Assembly (NCBI GenBank): GCA_903632075.3
Contig: CAHIKZ030002029.1
Location: forward strand, 151,001-215,000
From: Acanthosepion pharaonis
Lineage: Eukaryota; Mollusca; Cephalopoda; Sepiida; Sepiidae
Direction: 5' to 3'
Length of the DNA: 64,000 nucleotides
Shown here: piece after piece, positions 11,747 through 22,542 of the stretch
Position numbering within the stretch: the stretch's first letter is position 1
Layout of the letters: each line of letters opens with the position of its first letter
Program-made: the position numbers and the translations under genes
The notes under the pieces: model-generated
Seen by the model: only the letters and a program-made list of their open reading frames with translations
What the model was told of the DNA's origin: nothing
Databases searched by the model: none

Positions 11747-12189
11747 GATGGCCCAAAAACCACCACTGCCAAACAAATAACCAGTTGCCTTTTTTTCTTT
11801 TTTCTTTTTTTTAATTATTTCACAATGAAAAACAAAACAAAGTTGAGAACAAACAAAATAAAATGGAACAATAATGTGGAAAACCAAAGACAATAAGCAA
11901 TTAAAACAAATACAGAGAAGATAATGAAAAATAAAACCAGAGGGAGGGTAAAATACAAGAAGGAAAATAAACAAAAAAGACAAGAAAAAAAGGCACAAAT
12001 AAATACACTCAAATAAAAAGTAAGGAAAAACTGAAAAATTAAAAAAGCTTCAGAAAATAAAAAGTCAAAAACTTAACAGTTCACTTTTAGAATCGCAAGT
12101 CAACACACAAACTGGTCCAAAACATGTAAATCCACAAAGCAAAAAGGCAATAATACTTAGCATATTACCCACTTACAATAGTGTCCAAC

Positions 12190-12791
12190 ATATTTATGAG
12201 GATTGGGATATAGCCATTAGTGTTCATATGTACATTATATAACAGTATGTATGGCTTCTTCTACATAACCAAAAAAGAAAAAAACAACTAATGGATGTTT
12301 TGTGTAAGATTTACTACTTAACAAATTGTGACAAGGTAGAATGCAAGACAATAAACCAGCAACCAAAAGTGATGCTTGATATATAGAGTTTAATTCCAGA
12401 AAGCCAAATGATTGAGTCAAATGAATACTGCTCTTAATTGGATAAACTGTTGATGAAAAACATCTGGAATTAGTTACAAGAAAGGACATACTATTTCATC
12501 AGTTTAATGCTTAGCAATATACTCATTTGGTGACCAGTTAAAAAGTTTGATGGTTTCATTAAGCATTTGTAGAGGGACTAATTTTCCATTTCATATTTTC
12601 CTTAACTTCATTTCAGGTTTTTTGAGAATTCCATTTTTCTCCTTGTTTTCAGTAGAGAATTCCGTCCCCCCACCAACCTGTTGTCAGTATAGATTTCTGT
12701 TTTTGCTTCGTTATAATACTTAGTGAGAAAGTGTAACAATATATAAATGTTATTAAAACAAGAAAATAAAAGTAAAATGAAAAATATCTAC
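12190..12791. other. Non-coding, no gene recognised
   Basis: Open frames here are short and not protein-like. If the exon call at 12792 is right, this is intron on the minus strand. Confidence 0.4.
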
Positions 12792-12929
12792 CCATTGGAT
12801 AAGTTGCTCCTGCTTGATAGGGTTTTGTACCTCCTGCTTCTGCTCTTAATCTAACTTGATGAGTTTCTAGGACAATCATAGCAAAGAATGCTACAATCCT
12901 AAATAAGAATGAAATGAAAGTGGCAAAGC
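12792..12929 (-). CDS. Possible 46-codon internal exon of an unrecognised membrane protein
   Basis: On the minus strand a pyrimidine-rich tract ending TTTTTCTGTAG precedes 12929, and the open stretch ends ATGG|GTAGAT at 12792. That gives a 138-base exon (a multiple of three) with both introns in phase 1. It reads FATFISFLFRIVAFFAMIVL, a clear hydrophobic segment of about 20 residues, then ETHQVRLRAEAGGTKPYQAG and ATYPM. The composition (charged collar after the helix, no low-complexity A/T codons) is unlike the surrounding random frames. I do not recognise the family. No neighbouring exon was found in the window, so it could be part of a long-intron gene, a relic, or chance. Confidence 0.35.
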
Positions 12930-13839
12930 CTACAGAAAAATACCACCGCAGTCTACTAAAAGAATAACTTTAGTTGCAATCTGTGACAGAATGGGAAATC
13001 TGCCCTTATGGCACTTCAAAATGCTGGAATGCTGAAGGGACAAATTTGAAATTCTTTAAAAAGTTCAGTGGATGGATTTAGCATAACTAATACACTGGAT
13101 AAGTATCCAAGCATTTGTTCCACTTTGAAAGTACTGTACTGAATACATTTTGTAAATTTGATGTAATCTCATTCCTCTCTCTGCTTTCCAGTTCAACCTG
13201 CCACTATCAAGGTAATGCTTTAAATCTTCCATTAAGTTGTACACAATACATGCAACTGATAACTTCTCTATGCCTATGTCTTCTCTATGCTTGTCAAAGA
13301 TTTTATTAAACAAGTGCAGTTCTCATTGATGAGATGCAGATTGAGATATAAATTATGGTATGATGCATGGTGCAGTTTACTATCATCTCGAATAATTCTA
13401 AAATTTGGGACTATTACCAAGCTTTGGCTTTTTTCTTCTTTGAAGAATCCTTCATAAAATTGAACACGTGAAGAGTGATACTTGACTGAATTAATTTCAT
13501 TGGGTAGCCACTGGAACAGGAGGGAGCTTCAGTAGTTGCTTAGGCAAGTAGACTTCAAGCCATTTTAGATATGGCTGTTTTCATTCAGGTTTTTTTTTTT
13601 TTTTTTTTAACTGACTTAATGAAAGTATTAAGCTGAGGAACATTATCACATTGTGACCAATGTGAGAATATCTCACCAACAAGATGTAAAATGTGTGCTA
13701 AACACAAGACATTTTGACTGTTTACAAATACAGGGCACAATGGATAAATTGTTTAAATTATGCAAAAATGAAAATAACATGGACATCTCATTTTAACAGA
13801 TATATTTACCAAAATTACACAAAAATATCTTGAAATACT

Positions 13840-14413
13840 GTCATCATCCTTGTCTTCAATTCATCTTTGGTGTTACAAGGGGTTTTGTTGGTCAACTGCA
13901 CCCCACCCATAATCATTAAGGAAAGGTTGCAGACTTGGGAGTTAGATGATCATATGTAAGGTTGCAGAAATTGTCTGACAGCCATGACTGGGTTCTCCTG
14001 CTTGTGTGGTATGGTCCAGAGTCCTGTTACCAGACATAGGGTCTTCCAGCAGTCACCCTCTTGACCCAGGACAGCACTACCTCCTCAAGACACTTGATGT
14101 AGGCCTCTGTGTTGAGTCTGTGGCCCTCACCAGCAAATTTAGGAGTTCTTTTCTTATTAGAATGAGCAGAGTGAGTTTTCCAAGCTTCTGTACCTTCGTA
14201 ATCACCATAAGACTCATCCAACTTTTTTTGAATCCTTTGCACTGTCCTCAGATTGACACCCAAACTCTCTGAAATGTTCATATTAGAGCTTCTGGCATAA
14301 ATACCAAGCAGTATAGCATGCCATTTATAAAGTTCTGGCAGAGAGAATTGTGTCATGGAGCTCTTTTTCCAAGTAACCCTAGTATACTCTGCAGCTGACA
14401 AAATCAAAAACAA
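13840..14413 (-). pseudogene. Mariner-type transposase, internally deleted
   Basis: Mariner-like transposases cut and paste DNA at TA sites using a DDD/E nuclease. The minus-strand frame from 14413 has an N-terminal helix-turn-helix region (KWHAILLGIYARSS then ISESLGVNLRTVQRI, around 14330-14250). It then jumps from HSNKKRTPKFAGE directly to HRLNTEAYIKCLEEVVLSWV, a block from the C-terminal half of the catalytic domain. The first catalytic aspartate block is missing, and the QQDSAP-type second block has been replaced by a frameshifted YHTTQAGEP near 14000. Decayed C-terminal sequence (ISATLHMII.LPSLQPFLNDYGWGAVDQQ) continues to about 13850. The copy is an internally deleted relic. Terminal repeats were not identified. 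Confidence 0.75.
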
Positions 14414-14419
14414 TGTGCA

Positions 14420-15090
14420 TGCATGAAATTAAAAAAAATAAATAAAATGCCAACAATTTACCCATTGCACACTGTATATTGGATAAAACATAAAAAACAG
14501 ACAAAATGATTTCTCATATATTTACTTTTCACCAAATAGACTGTTTTATAGTGGGTTGTTTGTTAAAAACCTTTTTTGCCAAACTATGTTTAGACTGATG
14601 GTCCTTTTTAGTGTCCAAATAAAAATAGTCACAAGAGGCTAACTAAATTAAAGGCATGAAGTCAACAAAAAATGGACAACAGAACAAGGATATTTAAAAT
14701 TAATACAAAATTTATTTAGAACATAGACCAGAATTCTTGTAGGTTAAATTAGCATGTAAGTCCACAGCTTGTGAGTTCAGTTCACATGTCTGGCGAAAGT
14801 GCTGGCATTGAGTAATTGCTGGTCAAGTCCAATGGTGAACCTTCTGTAGTACGGAGTAGGTTATTTGAAATCTGGATGATATGCATACTGTGATTTCCTA
14901 AACCAGGTGTGTTAGGTTGGTGGAAAGCCAGAAGCAGGGACCTTTAATGTAGCTGGAAGTTCAGGGCTGCTGTAAGCAAGTCCATTAATGCCGATCAACC
15001 AATAGAGTTAGGTCATGATAGTGATGCCAGAAATAGGGACCAATGAGTTGTATACAGGTCCATTAACTCAGATCAACCAAGTGAGTTAGG
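14420..15090. other. Non-coding with an imperfect long repeat
   Basis: Nothing coding is seen. Two related blocks, about 14985-15035 and 15058-15105, share 'gtccattaa....gatcaacca....gagttaggt' and lead into the 48-bp array that follows. Confidence 0.5.
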
Positions 15091-15091
15091 T

Positions 15092-15235
15092 GTAGCTGGA
15101 AGTAACAAAGGCCAAGAATGCTGGAAGTTAAGAGTCCATGATAGCCGGAAGTAGTAAAAGCTAGAAATGCTGGAAGTAAGGGTCCAAGGTAATCGGAAGT
15201 AGCAAGGCAAAGAATCCTGGAAGCAGAAATAGATA
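15092..15235. repeat. 48-bp tandem repeat, about three copies
   Basis: Each unit contains '.tag/atc.ggaagta.caaa..c.a.gaat/aatgctggaagtaagggtcca'. Units start near 15092, 15140 and 15188. Each unit has two GGAAGTA half-motifs about 24 bases apart, so a 24-base ancestral unit is possible. Confidence 0.75.
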
Positions 15236-17070
15236 GGAAAGCCCAACTAGCATTCACTTGGCAGACAAAAAAAAGAGGACTGTAACATAATACAGAGCCT
15301 ATGTAGACTTCTGTTGTCATTTTTGGCGAGAAGTTAATGGATTATATGGAAAGGGAGTGTAAACAATGTTTACACTCACTTACCATATGCAAAGTACAAA
15401 AAATCTCAAGAAAAATAAACAGATGTGCTACGAAATATAAAAGGTATGAAATGTCTACAAATTGTATTCTGACTTGGTTCATAACACTGAAAGAACAAAA
15501 AAGTCATTAGGCTTATCATGAAAATAAAGTAAAACTTAAATTGCAGTGTGTTTGGCAACACAGTGAAGAAAATGTCAAGGTCATGAAGACGTAATGTCTG
15601 CCCTGGGTCACATGGACAGAGTAGTGAAGGGCTGATAGTTTTTTTTTTTTTTTTTTAAATTAATCAGTTCTCAGTTCAGGCTTCCAGTTTTCCATACAAG
15701 TGAAATATGCCTTTTTATTAATAGATCTCTACAACCAAACTTTTTTTTTTTTTTACAGAGTAGCTAATCAGTAATTTTTAAAAATTTGTTTTGATTTTTT
15801 TTGGAAAAGGTTATTGTGCATTTTCTGTGTACTGTAGTGTAACAAAATTAAATATTTAATTTAACATATTAACAGGATTTTGTAGTAAAACAAACGTCTT
15901 GTTTTCCAAAGATATTTGTTTTGTTTCAGTTTCACGCAGCACATTTTAGTTTATTTTTATTTTTAAGAACTAAAAAATTGTCTCTAATTCTTACAAGAGT
16001 AAAAAAAACTAATTTGGGTTGCACAGGGTTGCCAGTTTGAAATCAATAAAGATGCCAAACGGTGTTTAATATTAATGATGATGATGATGAAGAAGAAGAA
16101 GAAACTAAAGTAGGCAAACAAAAAAGGTCCATTTTTAAATGAATTCCCATAAATAAATTGTTGAAAAGTCATCTAGAGACAAAAAGCTAAATTATTGTTT
16201 GGTCGCTTTATTGAAATTATTAATTAGAATTTTTGAAAAAATCTAATTTGTAAAATTTGGCTTTCTGAAAAGACAAACTGCCCCCTCTGTCAGCATGTGT
16301 GATAGGAAAAAGAAAGGATAAAACAAGACAAAAGTTTTGTCCCACCCCACTTTTCTTTTTCTTTTCTTTTGTTTATTACTTAATTTACTTCATAAAACTT
16401 GGAACCTAAATACTATAGTGTAAACCGTAGGAAGACAGTTGGTAAGGGGGATGTATTAAAACATTACCAACTTTATCCTTTGATGTCTGTTGGACAGTGA
16501 GTTAGGTAAAGGCAAACATAGGAACAAATAAAAATGGCAGTTGGCAAATTTATTAGAAAAAAAAAAATTCTGTTTCAAAATCACTATTTCCCTTTCAAAT
16601 AGGCTATTCCTTTTTCAGTCTTCACAGAAAATAAGCCCCATTACATTTGTCATTCATCAATCATATTTACCAGATGTTACACCATTGCATTGCTATATAG
16701 AATCTTCATGGAATAAATCTCTAAATTTAAAAAAAATCAGTTTTCTGGAAGAAGTCAAAAGGTAATCCTTTGCTGAGAAAGATAAATTCTGGGAGGATGG
16801 AAATATGAATTTGACAGAAAGTAGTGGAATGAAATGATAAATGATCTGTGTGTAGGGGGGGGTGTACACAAATTTTATTATGACTTTAAATGGGAAGGGC
16901 AAAGAAAAAAAATAAATATTACTCAACATAAAGGGGAGAATTAAAAAATATTAGTGTTGTTGCTTTTTTTTTAATACTTTTTTGGATTCACCTTTTTCTT
17001 TTTTATATATATTTGCATATATTATTGAATAGATACTAATTTTTTTAACTTGTCTGTTTTGATAAATATA
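15236..17070. other. Non-coding spacer
   Basis: AT-rich. It holds T-runs (about 15640-15655, 15740-15755), a GAT/GAA microsatellite at about 16075-16105 and a G-run at about 16855-16862. No protein-like frame. Confidence 0.5.
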
Positions 17071-17339
17071 CAGTCAATGATGAAAGTATTTGTGCATCCA
17101 TTAATTTTGAATATTTTCATCCATTTCTCAAAATGCCTGTATGATGCAAGGTATTTTATATGTTAATGAGCACAAAAAAGGAATATAAAACTCAATTTTC
17201 AGAACAATAGGTAAAATACAAAAAATTTGACAGGTGAATTATGCAAAATAGGAAAAGACAAAATTATTCGTACAGTATGAAAAATAGAAAAAATTGAACA
17301 ATTTTCACAATATTAATTAATAATCAATAGCATGGCCTC

Positions 17340-17611
17340 TGTAGTGAAAGAGATAATCATTTACCCCGAAAAAAAGTTTGTGTTCTGTGTGCGATCTGCC
17401 GAAGAAAAATTACAAAAAGTAGTTAGCAAAAATCTACTTCAATGACTAGAATCTATGCTAATGTTCTCCCTTCCCTTGAATGGCGTGACCAATCAAAAAG
17501 ATCTCTCGATGAACCAAAGCGGTTTTTCGCTTATAAAGGCAGAAGATTTTCTGAGCTGGTGAGCCGAACACGCGTTTTTGCTCGTGAGAAGTGAAGGTTG
17601 GACGTGTGACC
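17340..17611 (+). repeat. 5' LTR of element A, part 1 (U3)
   Basis: Matches the first part of the 3' LTR at 24878-25155 and the minus-strand solo LTR at 52771-53169. It contains a CCAAT box (GACCAATCA) and a TATA box (CTTATAAAGGC near 17532). It ends in GTGTGACC at 17604-17611, the left copy of the target duplication made by the P-type insertion. Confidence 0.9.
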
Positions 17612-18831
17612 CATGGCGTTCTATATTAACAGGCCACTGCGTAGAGCTGCTACCTCGTTAGACTGGAGGCCGGCTGACAATTAGATTGTTTTAGTTTCAG
17701 TTTGTTTGAGCGAACTGCTGCGTACTGTGTACTCTTATGTTGTTGGCTCGAGAAATTCAAAGGAATCTTTTAATTTTACCTTTGGTTGGAATATCATTTA
17801 AAACTTATTTATTTGAAGTAAGTAGTAAAAATAATCAAATATACTATATTTGATTATTTTTAGTTTGAGTCCATACATTATTTATATTTAAATTGTAAAA
17901 AGTAAACTTTGGTGCTTAAATTTACTCGCACAAAAAGATTTACTTAAGTTTAAAAAGCCCTAACATTTTTAAATTAAAGTTTAATTAATTTTTGGCATTT
18001 TTCCTCTTAAAGTTTGTTCAACATTTTTTGATTAAAGTTTAAAGAATTATTTATTGATAAAATGCAATTCTTTTTGAGAAATTTGTGTTATTTTAAGTTA
18101 AGAAGCAAAACAAAACAACGTTTAACAAATTTGAACAGAATTTAATTTAGTTTCTTCAAAGACGTAAAGAAAACTATTTTTTATTATAAAATGAATTAAA
18201 TTTTTTTTTTCATAAATTCAATGTCATTACTTAATTTGATATTTATTTTTGATATCGTTAAAAAAAAAAACATTGTTAGTTAAGTTGAGTGAAAACATAA
18301 CGTCAACGAAATTAAAGTTTAATTTTCTCAAGTTTTTAACCATGATAAAAAATTAGCATAAGTCAACATTTTTCTATTAAAAGTTTAAGTTTGAATAATA
18401 AATTTGAATAAAATTTTAATAGAGAAAGGTTCATTAACATTTCTCTATTAAAACTTTATCCAACATTTCCATTAAAAAAAGTAAAAAAAAAAAAACAAAA
18501 CAAACGAATTTCTTCGCGCTTTTGTTTCCGAAGTTAAAGAATAAATGATTATTTTTACTACATTAGTTACCAATTGGTGAACTGTAAGTATTTTTTTACT
18601 TATTAGAATTAAAGAAAAAAATGACAATAATAAATTTATTACATGCAGTAATGTCAATATTTTAATTATTTTTTTTAGAAAGGTCTCCTTTTTTTACGCC
18701 TTTTGACGACAAAATTTATTTTACAAGACAAGTATAATAATACCATTGGCATTATTTATCATATTTATTTTAATATTTTTCTGATATTGTTGTTAAAGGA
18801 CAAAAATGCATTTTTTACTTTACTCTTAATT

Positions 18832-18962
18832 GTTTTGCTTTAAGGTAAAAAAAAAGAAGTTATATTCCTATAGTTTAAGTTTAAAGCGTATATTTTAATA
18901 CGCTTTAAACTTAAACTATATAAATAGGAATATAACTTCTTTTTTTTACCTTAAAGCAAAAC
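18832..18962. repeat. Long near-perfect palindrome inside the P-type element
   Basis: The left arm (from 18832, GTTTTGCTTTAAGGTAAAA... to GCGTAT) and right arm (ATACGC... to TTTTTACCTTAAAGCAAAAC, ending 18962) are complementary over about 60 bases, with a 6-base loop near 18897 and one 4-6 base extra stretch in the right arm. It lies upstream of the recognisable transposase. It may be a foldback insertion or a template-switch scar; no clear target duplication was found. Confidence 0.85.
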
Positions 18963-19029
18963 CAAACTAAAGGAAAGGCTACTTTTGAATGTTTTTAAAT
19001 TTAATATAAAGTTTTAAAGTAAACAACAT

Positions 19030-20541
19030 TGGCCTTCAAATTTTGATACCATAAAAGTTAATGGAAAAATACGTCCCAAAAATCCACCATCTGTATGGCC
19101 AGGTGTGCCAAGTAGTCAAATACCAACATCCTCAGCTGTTCAAAGGAATATAAAAAAAACCTCCAGTACTGTTAGAAATCAAATTGCTGATGAACTTAAT
19201 GCTTTTTTAGAATTAGATAAAATTATACAAAGCTGATGTAGAGGCTATTATATGTGATGGCAACCGCATAAATCAAGCTTTTTTAAATTATATCCTACGC
19301 TTCCTGAAAAAACCTTGTTTAACTGAAGATAATAAACATTTGCTTTTTTTTTGATTATGTTCATCTGTTGAAAAAATATGCAATTTGTGGCTGACAACAA
19401 AAAAACAGGAGAACTAATCTTTGATGATGAAGTTTAAATGAAAAATGTTTTGCAAAATGGACACATTTTAAACAGTTATATTGTTTTGAATCTGAAAGAC
19501 TAGTCAAACTTTCAGATTTAAATGAAATTTCCATTGCTCCAAAGCCAATAGAAAGACAACGGGTTTCTACTTGCCTCAGAGTGTTTTCTGAAAAAACATA
19601 TAATGCACTTCTCACTCAGTGTGAAATAAGTGCAGGTAAGAATGATACTGCCCTTTCATAAACAAAGAAGTCTTTTTTGACATGGTGGAAAATTTTAAAT
19701 GTTAAATGCCTTCAAATTGATAAATTACATAATGATCCTCTATAAGCTGAAATCAAATCTCCAAATGACATTTTGATTTTATCATTGAATTTGGTAAAAA
19801 TGGCTCTTAATATGGCTGGCAGTCAAGGTAATTAAAAAACAATTATCCCAAAAACACTGCTACTTATACATCATATTTGCAATGGAATTGTTAGTCTATG
19901 TCAACACCTTTTTAGCTACAAGTCATAAATATGTACTACTTGGGCAATTTTCAACTGATCCATTACAAAAAAAGAATTTGGTAAACTTGAGCCAAGGATC
20001 AGGTGGCACCTATTTTATAAATGTTCAACAATGTATTGAAAAGCTGCATATTAAGCAAGACATCTTTACTTTTAAATCAAAATGTAAATATTGATGAATT
20101 TGATGTTAATCCAGATCACCAATGTACATCCTGTGATTATAAACTTTGTGAGGAAGGTTCAGAGATATTTGACAATCTGGAAAATTTAGAACCATCTCTT
20201 TTCCAATGAAATAAAAAATGGCTCTTGTGTACATAGCTGGATATATTACAAGGAATGATAATCAACCCAGTGAATGTGAAACCCATTTTTATTATGAAAA
20301 GTATGGAAAATATACCAATTTAATTGACCGTGGAAAAGTAAAAGTTCCTTCTGACCACACTTGTCAATGGTTATTTTTTTGTTTCATCCTTTTCCATACA
20401 ATAAAGGAAAAGGTTTGCTATAAATCATTAAGTAACATTTTTATGCTTATTTCTGAGTTTAATTTTTTCAACATGGAGAAAAAGCATGCTTCTATTTTTG
20501 CAAATATGGTACACCTAGATCAGAAAAAGGACCAGCTCTAA
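19030..20541 (+). pseudogene. P-element/THAP9-like transposase relic
   Basis: P-type transposases catalyse cut-and-paste transposition. The reading needs several frame changes. Early on comes a VNGKIRPKNPPSVWPGVPS segment (about 19055). Next are FDYVHLLKK (about 19345; the D-x-VHLLK box of the family), ERQRVSTCLRVFSEKTYNAL (about 19550-19610) and KSPNDILILSLNLVKMALNMAG (about 19755-19820). At 19882-20065 is GQFSTDPLQKKN....SQGSGGTYFINVQQCIEKL, and at 20218-20541 ALVYIAGYITRND..., the A-x-VYIAGYI signature. An N-terminal THAP zinc finger was not recognised. Stops within every block make it a pseudogene. Confidence 0.8.
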
Positions 20542-21036
20542 AAGTTTTGAAACTTTCCTAGAATGATTTTGCTTTATTTGTCTATATTTCTGTGATGATT
20601 GATTGTTATATACACACTTTCAGCTGATGTCTTCCAGCCTTCTTGGGTTCTGTTTGTCAAACCCAGTAACTGTAATGTAAATTTAAACCAAAGTCTTTAT
20701 TCACTCACAGGGAATAGATTGAATAAAGGATTCAGTGACACCTGTAAATAATATAAATTTCTGATTCAATATATCTTTTACCAGAAATCATAATTTTTTT
20801 TTTTGTGTTGTTTTAATAATTATCAGTGTTCATAAAAAAATACATATTTTCATTTATTTATCTTTCAACACATCCTATTATCCTCAGGTGTGAATAAAAA
20901 TGTTATTCTATTTATTTCATAAAGTGGTTGACTTCATTTTTCTTCTAAAATTTCTGAAAATCCTACATTTTCCCAAGGCCTCCAGTTCTGGCTCTCAGTT
21001 GCAGCCATGAATTGGCCTGGAGTATAGAACGCCATG

Positions 21037-21200
21037 GTGTGACCCCATTTTGTTGTTTCTACTTTGCTTGTTGGACTGTTATGACGGACTATCGTTTGAA
21101 CCATCGATTTGGCCACTCAATGTTGCTTAATCAAGAAAAGAAGAAATCTATTGCAGTTGCTACTATAAGTTGACAGACTTTTCTTTTCTTTACTACAACA
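21037..21200 (+). repeat. 5' LTR of element A, part 2 (R/U5)
   Basis: Begins with the right copy of GTGTGACC and continues as in the other LTRs (CCATTTTGTTGTTTCTACTTTGCTTGTTGG...) to CTACAACA at 21200. The internal region follows with AGCTATTCCAGC. Elements B and C have a similar AG[CT]TATT at the same place, presumably part of the primer-binding region, but I cannot assign a tRNA. Confidence 0.85.
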
Positions 21201-21233
21201 AGCTATTCCAGCATTTACTTTGTCTCTAGCAAG

Positions 21234-21990
21234 ATGGCAGAAAGACCGTTCGACATAAAACTGATGAAAAATAAAGTGGGGATATGAGTGGACAGTCTGT
21301 GATTAAATGGACATGAAAATGTGGAACTGGTTTGAAAATATGCGAGATCACAAAGATTGAATGGATTCTTCCACTGTGCTTGAAAGGTGGCGCCCTTGCT
21401 GTGTATAGACAGCTGAGCAAAGAACAGAAAAGTGACATTGAGCAAATAAAGCGTGCTCTACTAACCGCGTTTGGAACTGACCGGTTCGTGGCCTATGATT
21501 CCAGGCGCTGTCTGTGACCTGGTGAGACAGTAGATGTATATTTGTCGGAATTAAAGAAGCTCACCATACCAATCGCACCGCTTCCTGAAGAATGGATGAC
21601 TTGTGCCTTCGTGTCTGGATTGCCTAGTCATGTTAAGCAGATACTCCGTGCATCATCCAGAATGGAGGATATGACGCTCAATCAATTATTGACCAGAGCC
21701 CGTGCTATCATGATCAACGAAAAAGAGGCTGATAAACCAGTGGCTGCAGTTGTTCAGCAAATTGAAGTCAAAAGAGGATCCGACCCCAGCCATCCATCGC
21801 CATGGCGATGTCACCTGCTATCAGTTTATATAAAAAAAATTTTGTCAAAGACAGCTGCTATCAATGCGAAGAAATGTGCAGTGGGTCAGCACGAAAGGCA
21901 TGTCTCAATCTACGATGTTTCCAATGTCACAAAGTAGGTCACATTGCTTCTAAGTGTTTTGGAAAATGGAATGGGGGATCTGACGTCAGC
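21234..21990 (+). pseudogene. Element A gag with CCHC knuckle
   Basis: Gag packages the element RNA. The ATG at 21234 (MAERPFDIKLMKNK) is followed by a stop. The reading continues in other frames at 21332-21517 (GGALAVYRQLSKEQKSDIEQIKRALLTAFG; the run is split here by a stop at 21517 where a PGETV motif follows) and 21542-21790 (SELKKLTIPIAPLPEEW...). The CCHC zinc knuckle CFQCHKVGHIASKC is at 21916-21957 (C-x2-C-x4-H-x4-C, intact). Immediately N-terminal is an extra cysteine cluster (C-x2-C-x3-C-x7-C). At least three frame breaks. Confidence 0.8.
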
Positions 21991-21999
21991 ACGGTCTCT

Positions 22000-22542
22000 T
22001 TCCCCACACTGAGCATGAAAGAGGCACTCCCTGTGATTAAGGTGCACATCAATGGAATAACGCGTACCGCTTTAGTAGATTTGGACTGCTCTCGGTCACT
22101 CACGAACAGTTCGATTTGTTGACAGTAGAGCAGACAAAAGATGGACGTGCTAACAGCCGATGGAAAGGCTCTCAGAAGCCGGGGAGTTGGAAACATCAAA
22201 TTCAGTATCAACGATGGTGACCCCGTCACAGTCAGTGTGTTGGTCGTGGATAGCATGTTATTAGGTTTTGATCTGCTCCTTGGGATGGACATTATTGCGG
22301 AAATGGGCGGTGTACGCATCACAGAGGCGGGCGAAGTCAAGTTTTCTGATCCACCCATCTATGCTGCTTTGAGAATCAATGAGCCCGATTTTAGTGCAGA
22401 GTTCGACCAAAGGACGAAGACATGGACAGCACTGTGGAAATGGTCAAAAAATAACCTGCCAGAAAAGCTCCAGAATCGAGTGTCAGAGTATTTGGTGCCC
22501 GAACGCGTCAAGGAAGAATACCAGCACGAATTGCCGGTGTAG
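22000..22542 (+). pseudogene. Element A aspartic protease and linker
   Basis: The retroviral-type protease matures the polyprotein. The active-site triplet expected as DSG reads DLD (TALVDLDCS near 22070-22095), so the protease is inactive even before the stop that follows at about 22120. The C-terminal flap and ILG region, LLGFDLLLGMDII, is intact at about 22258-22296. The frame 22141-22542 continues as a linker (GVRITEAGEVKF...EFDQRTKTWTALWKW) that is also found in the relic copy D at 57180-57392. Confidence 0.8.

Larger units (their letters stand above)
8090..12187 (-). mobile_element. LINE (APE-type non-LTR retrotransposon), RT-deleted
   Basis: Minus-strand element with the order 5' UTR (about 12187-11750), ORF1 (11746 to about 10800), ORF2 endonuclease (from about 10393), a truncated RT and a 3' UTR (about 8700-8090). 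The 3' UTR is shared with copies at 6190-6620 and 50810-51480. ORF2 stops in the RT catalytic region at about 8706 and is joined straight to the 3' UTR, so RT palm motifs C onward are missing. The endonuclease, ORF1 and the 3' UTR organisation point to an I/Nimb-like or other APE-clade LINE. The clade is inference. The element is non-autonomous. Confidence 0.75.
17612..21036 (+). mobile_element. P-type DNA transposon inserted in the 5' LTR of element A
   Basis: The ends are perfect 14-bp inverted repeats, CATGGCGTTCTATA at 17612-17625 and its complement at 21023-21036, continuing imperfectly into AGGCCA. The insertion is bounded by an 8-bp duplication GTGTGACC (17604-17611 and 21037-21044). 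The intact LTR sequence in the other copies confirms the pre-insertion site. P elements make 8-bp duplications and begin CATG. A second inverted pair, ACTGGAGGCC at 17662-17671 and its complement at 20977-20986, begins exactly 50 bp inside each end. The interior encodes a decayed THAP9/P-type transposase (about 19030-20541). Length 3425 bp. Confidence 0.9.

Noticed and set aside
13065..13313. 82-residue minus-strand frame (HREDIGIEKLSVACIVYNLM...)
   Set aside because: Looks somewhat protein-like, but no known motif, no splice borders and no neighbour support.
17338..17620. Host promoter with CCAAT and TATA boxes
   Set aside because: It is the U3 of the element A LTR, present at three places in the window.
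21939..22358. Minus-strand frames opposite element A protease and RT
   Set aside because: Shadows of the plus-strand domains.
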